Positions 60,964 to 64,000 of a DNA stretch of 64,000 nt are shown here, in pieces. The position numbers were made by a program, and so were the translations under genes. This DNA comes from Streptomyces sp. GESEQ-4 (GTDB lineage Bacteria; Actinomycetota; Actinomycetes; Streptomycetales; Streptomycetaceae), in assembly GCF_017948455.1 (NCBI RefSeq), contig NZ_JAFFSU010000002.1, forward strand, positions 1 through 64,000, given 5' to 3'. The notes under the pieces were generated by a model. It was not told the DNA's origin. It was given only the letters and a program-made list of their open reading frames with translations, and did not search any database. The number at the start of each line of letters is the position of its first letter. The first letter of the stretch is position 1.

Positions 60964-62148
60964 TCAGGGCTTGAGGAGAGTCTTGACCATGCCGTCTTCC
61001 TTGGCCTGGAACATGGCGTACGCCTTGGCCGCGTCCTCCAGCGGCATCGCGTGCGTCTTGAAGGTGTCGACGCTGAGCGGATCGTCGTCCGTGAGCAGCG
61101 GCAGGATGTCCTCCACCCAGCGCCACACATTGGCCTGGCCCATCCGTACCTGGATCTGCTTGTCGAACATCGTCAGCAGCGGCATCGGGCTGGCAGCACC
61201 GCCGTAGACCCCGGAGACGGAGAGCGTGCCGCCGCGGCGTACGAGGTCGATGCCGGTGTGCAGGGCCCCCAGCCGGTCCACTCCGGCATGCTCCATGAGC
61301 GGCTGGGCCACGGCGTCGGGCAGGAGCCCGGTGACCCACTGCGCCGCCTTGGCGAACGGCGCCCCATGCGCCTCCATGCCCACGGCGTCGATGACCGCGT
61401 CGGTCCCGCGCCCGTCCGTGAGGTCTCGCACCGCCTCCGGCAGGTCCTTCGCGTGGCGTCGCGCGTCGAAGCACGTGACGCCACGCGCACTCGCCCGCGA
61501 AAGACGCTCGTCGACGAGGTCCACACCGACGACCAGGCCGGCGCCGCGGTGCCGGGCGATCCGCGCGGCCATGTCTCCGATGGGTCCGAGGCCCAGGACG
61601 GTGACGGTGCCTCCCTCGGGGATGTCCGCGTACTCGACCGCCTGCCAGGCAGTCGGCAGGACGTCGGAGAGATAGACGTAACGGTCGTCGGGCGGGCCCG
61701 CGGGCACCTTGATGGGCAGCTTGTTGCCGAACGGCACACGCAGCAACTCGGCCTGGCCGCCCGGCACTTGCCCGTAGAGCTTGGTGTAGCCGAACAGCGC
61801 TCCGCCGCTGTGCCGCTCGCGGACCTGGGTCGTCTCGCACTGCGAATGCAGTCCCCGGTCACACATGAAGCAGTCGCGACAGGAGATGTTGAACGGAATG
61901 ACGACGCGGTCGCCGGGTGTGACCGCTTGGACGTCCGGCCCCACTTCCTCGACCACCCCCATCGCCTCATGGCCGAGGATGTCACCCGGATCCAGGTAGG
62001 GGCCGAAGAGCTCGTACAGGTGCAGGTCGGAGCCGCAGATGCCCGACGACGTGACCCTCACGATGATGTCGTCGGGCTTCTCGATCCGCGGGTCGGGAAC
62101 GGTCTCCACCCGCACGTCCCGTTTGCCCTGCCAGGTCAGTGCGCGCAT
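60964..62148 (-). CDS. Zinc-dependent alcohol dehydrogenase
   Basis: This 394-residue medium-chain dehydrogenase has the catalytic zinc ligands (Cys in SSGICGSDLHLY, GHEAMGVVEEVG), the structural zinc tetrad (CRDCFMCDRGLHSQC) and the NAD-binding motif VTVLGLGPIGDMAARIARHR. It is of the glutathione-independent formaldehyde dehydrogenase/threonine-dehydrogenase-like group. Substrate unknown. ATG 62148 starts the normal N-terminus (RALTWQGKRDVRVETVPDP). Confidence 0.92.
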   Translation of the reverse strand: MRALTWQGKRDVRVETVPDPRIEKPDDIIVRVTSSGICGSDLHLYELFGPYLDPGDILGHEAMGVVEEVGPDVQAVTPGDRVVIPFNISCRDCFMCDRGLHSQCETTQVRERHSGGALFGYTKLYGQVPGGQAELLRVPFGNKLPIKVPAGPPDDRYVYLSDVLPTAWQAVEYADIPEGGTVTVLGLGPIGDMAARIARHRGAGLVVGVDLVDERLSRASARGVTCFDARRHAKDLPEAVRDLTDGRGTDAVIDAVGMEAHGAPFAKAAQWVTGLLPDAVAQPLMEHAGVDRLGALHTGIDLVRRGGTLSVSGVYGGAASPMPLLTMFDKQIQVRMGQANVWRWVEDILPLLTDDDPLSVDTFKTHAMPLEDAAKAYAMFQAKEDGMVKTLLKP

Positions 62149-62267
62149 GGTGTGGCTCCTTCCGGATCGTGGTCGGCTGCCCGTAGGCCGAGTCCCCGTC
62201 CCCTCGTTCGCGACACCTCGCCCGGCTGCACGTACCGCGCCGCGCGTTTATGGGCCTGCCGTGAGGG

Positions 62268-63721
62268 CACGCGGCCGAACTCGCCCAGGTCGGCGTCCCG
62301 ACGACGCTCGTGGAGCGCCGCCACACCGAGTCCCCTCTCACCCGGGCGTTCGCTGTCCACGCTCGCACCCTGGAAGTCCTCGACGCGAGGGGGACGGCCG
62401 ACGAACTGGTCGCCGGGGGCGCCCGATCGACAGGGTCCGGGTGTTCGGCGCGGCCGAACTGGACCTGGCGCGGTCGCCCACCCGGTTTCCGTTCGTCCTG
62501 GTGACTCCGCAGTACGAGACCGAGCGTGTGCTCCGGGAGCGGGCCGAGGCGGTGGGCGCGGAGATCCGGCCGGGGACGGAGCTGGTCTCACTGCGGCAGG
62601 ACGCCGACGGGGTCGAGGCCGAACTGTGCGGGCGGGACGGGACGGTGCGCACCGAGCGGACCTCGTACCTGGTCGGTGCCGATGGCGTGCACAGCACGGT
62701 GCGTCGCGCGGTGGGGCTGCCGTTCGTGGGCCGTTCCTCGGTGATGAGTTCGGTGGTTCTGGCCGACGTGCGGCTCGCCGAGCCCCCGGCTGACGTCCTC
62801 ACAGGCAACGGCACCGGGGACGGCTTCGCCTTCGTCGTGCCCTTCGGCGACGGCTGGTACCGGGTCATCACCTGGTACCGGCACCGCCGGCTGCCCGACG
62901 ACGCGCCCGTCACGCTGGAAGAGGTGCGCGAGGACACCCGCCGCGTGCTCGGCACCGACTACGGCATGCACGACGCCCGCTGGCTGTCGCGGTTCCACAA
63001 CGACGAGCGTCAGACCTCGCACTACCGGCAGGGCCGGGTGCTGCTGGCCGGCGACGCGGCCCACACCCATTCGCCTGCCGGCGGGCAGGGTATGAACACC
63101 GGGCTGCAGGATGCCTTCAACCTCGGCTGGAAACTGGCCGCGACCGTGCAGGGCCGCGCGGACGACGCCCTGTTGGACAGCTACGAAGCCGAGCGCCATC
63201 CCGTCGGGCAGCGGGTGGTGCGTATGACCGGGGCGCTCATCCGGCTCGTCGTCCTGCGCCCGCCACCTCTGCCGGCCGTGCGCGGGCTCGCCGGCCGGAC
63301 CGTCCTGCGTGTCGGGCCGGTCGCCGACAAGGTGGCGGGGGCGCTGTCGGGGATCGCGATCCGCTATCCGGCCGGGCCGGGCGGTCATCCGTCGGTGGGA
63401 GCCCGGGCGCCCGACCTGCCGCTGTCCGGTGAGTCAGGGGCGAGCAGGCTGTACGAGGCGCTGCGGACGGGGAGATTCGTCCTGCTGACGGCGGACCCGT
63501 CCGAGGCGGCCACGCTCGACGGGCGGATGGCGGACGCGGTCGACGTCCACGCTGTGGCGGACCGCCGCGCCACCGCCGTACCGCCGCTGATCCTCGTACG
63601 CCCGGACGGCCATGTCGCCTGGGCCACCGACGAAGCCGACCGCGGGCACCGCCGGCGCGAACTGACCGCCGCGCTGGATCAGTGGTGCACAGACAGCGCC
63701 GGACCGGTAGGCGACGCGTGA
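62268..63721 (+). pseudogene. FAD-dependent aromatic monooxygenase, N-terminally truncated and frameshifted
   Basis: The large frame shows a UbiH/PCP-hydroxylase-type flavoprotein: VRVFGAAELDLARSPTRFPF, the DG motif LVGADGVHSTVRRAVGLPF and the second FAD motif GDAAHTHSPAGGQGMNTGLQ, then DAFNLGWKLA to the stop at 63721. The part before it (AELAQVGVPTTLVERRHTES, then PLTRAFAVHARTLEVLDARG) lies in another frame, and the two meet near 62424 where one C seems to be missing. Upstream of AELAQ a TGA stands where the GxGxxG FAD motif should be, so the first ~15 residues and start are gone. The enzyme cannot be functional. Confidence 0.8.
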
Positions 63722-63785
63722 GTGACATGTGCCGTGAGACTCCGGGGTACCCGACCGGCAGTGACACATCGGCAGGTGACCTGGT

Positions 63786-64000
63786 GTGCGTCTCTACCAC
63801 AGTCGGCCAACCGAGCCCGGATATCGCCGTCGACGCCATGGCCGTGGCTTCCGTTACCTCGACGTCGAGGGACAAGTGCTGCGTGACCCGCGGGAGTTGG
63901 ACCGTATCCGGGCGCTGGTCATTCCGCCGGCCTGGCAGGACGTATGGATCTGCCGCAGGGGCAACGGACATCTGCAGGCTGTGGGTACGGACGCCGCCGG
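63786..64000 (+). CDS. DNA topoisomerase IB, N-terminal part (cut by window end)
   Basis: An open frame from GTG 63786 runs off the window with 71 codons. The product matches the N-terminus of bacterial (poxvirus-like) topoisomerase IB: RLYHSRPTEPGYRRRRHGRG, then FRYLDVEGQVLRDPRELDRI and RALVIPPAWQDVWICRRGNG. These enzymes nick one DNA strand through a tyrosine to relax supercoils. The catalytic part lies beyond the window. AGGTGA about 8-10 bases upstream supports the start. Confidence 0.8.
   Translation, partial: MRLYHSRPTEPGYRRRRHGRGFRYLDVEGQVLRDPRELDRIRALVIPPAWQDVWICRRGNGHLQAVGTDAA

Overview
The window is a high-GC actinobacterial chromosome segment, almost certainly from a Streptomyces. 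The base composition, the many GTG starts, the AGGAGG-type ribosome binding sites and the Streptomyces-typical families (DUF5999, DUF6480, DUF5709, DUF6479, ANTAR proteins, gvpOAFGYZJLSK-type gas vesicle genes) all point there. No insertion sequence, prophage, CRISPR array, tRNA or secondary-metabolite cluster was seen.

Region 1 (1-14.0 kb): the 3' end of a 5S rRNA gene with a strong terminator, then a conserved actinobacterial block on the plus strand. It holds a cardiolipin/phosphatidylglycerophosphate synthase, a GDP-mannose pyrophosphorylase fused to a degenerate phosphomannomutase domain, a DUF881-sbp-DUF881 trio, a GarA/OdhI-like FHA protein, two MerR regulators flanking a DUF151 nuclease-family protein, DNA polymerase IV, a convergent PRC-barrel protein, and gcvP behind a tandem glycine riboswitch. 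From memory this matches the mycobacterial pgsA2-garA-Rv1828-Rv1829-Rv1830-gcvB neighbourhood.

Region 2 (14.0-18.7 kb): a minus-strand molybdate locus with a molbindin, modC, modB, modA and a HTH-TOBE regulator, plus a membrane protein of unknown function.

Region 3 (18.8-26.2 kb): potassium homeostasis. A divergent APC-superfamily permease faces a tiny membrane ORF and kdpF-kdpA-kdpB-kdpC. These are followed by a kdpE gene destroyed by two internal deletions, with no kdpD present.

Region 4 (26.2-31.8 kb): a xylo-oligosaccharide locus with a Tat-type lipoprotein binding protein, two permeases, a secreted GH10 xylanase and a convergent LacI regulator. There is a palindromic operator upstream. 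No ATPase is present, so a shared one elsewhere is probably used.

Region 5 (32-48.3 kb): single genes and divergent pairs. It contains a GCS2-type ligase, a VWA/binding-protein fusion, a CPBP-family membrane protein, PhzF, PadR, SRPBCC, a Clp-N protein, two EamA transporters, a MocR regulator divergent from a flavin oxidoreductase-family gene, LysR, a PPOX protein, an isochorismatase-family protein and a Rieske lipoprotein. Four copies of a dispersed palindromic element (15.7, 42.3, 44.5 and 46.5 kb) lie in intergenic or gene-end positions.

Region 6 (48.5-64 kb): a stress-type region. It has two GAF/ANTAR proteins (one broken), a cold-shock gene with a terminator in its presumed leader, a gas vesicle operon lacking gvpS, an SDR, a group-2 sigma factor, a hemerythrin protein, a zinc alcohol dehydrogenase, two decayed flavoenzyme genes, a near-perfect 30-bp palindrome and the start of a topoisomerase IB gene cut by the window end. 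Coordinates of short sites were counted by hand and may be off by one or two bases.
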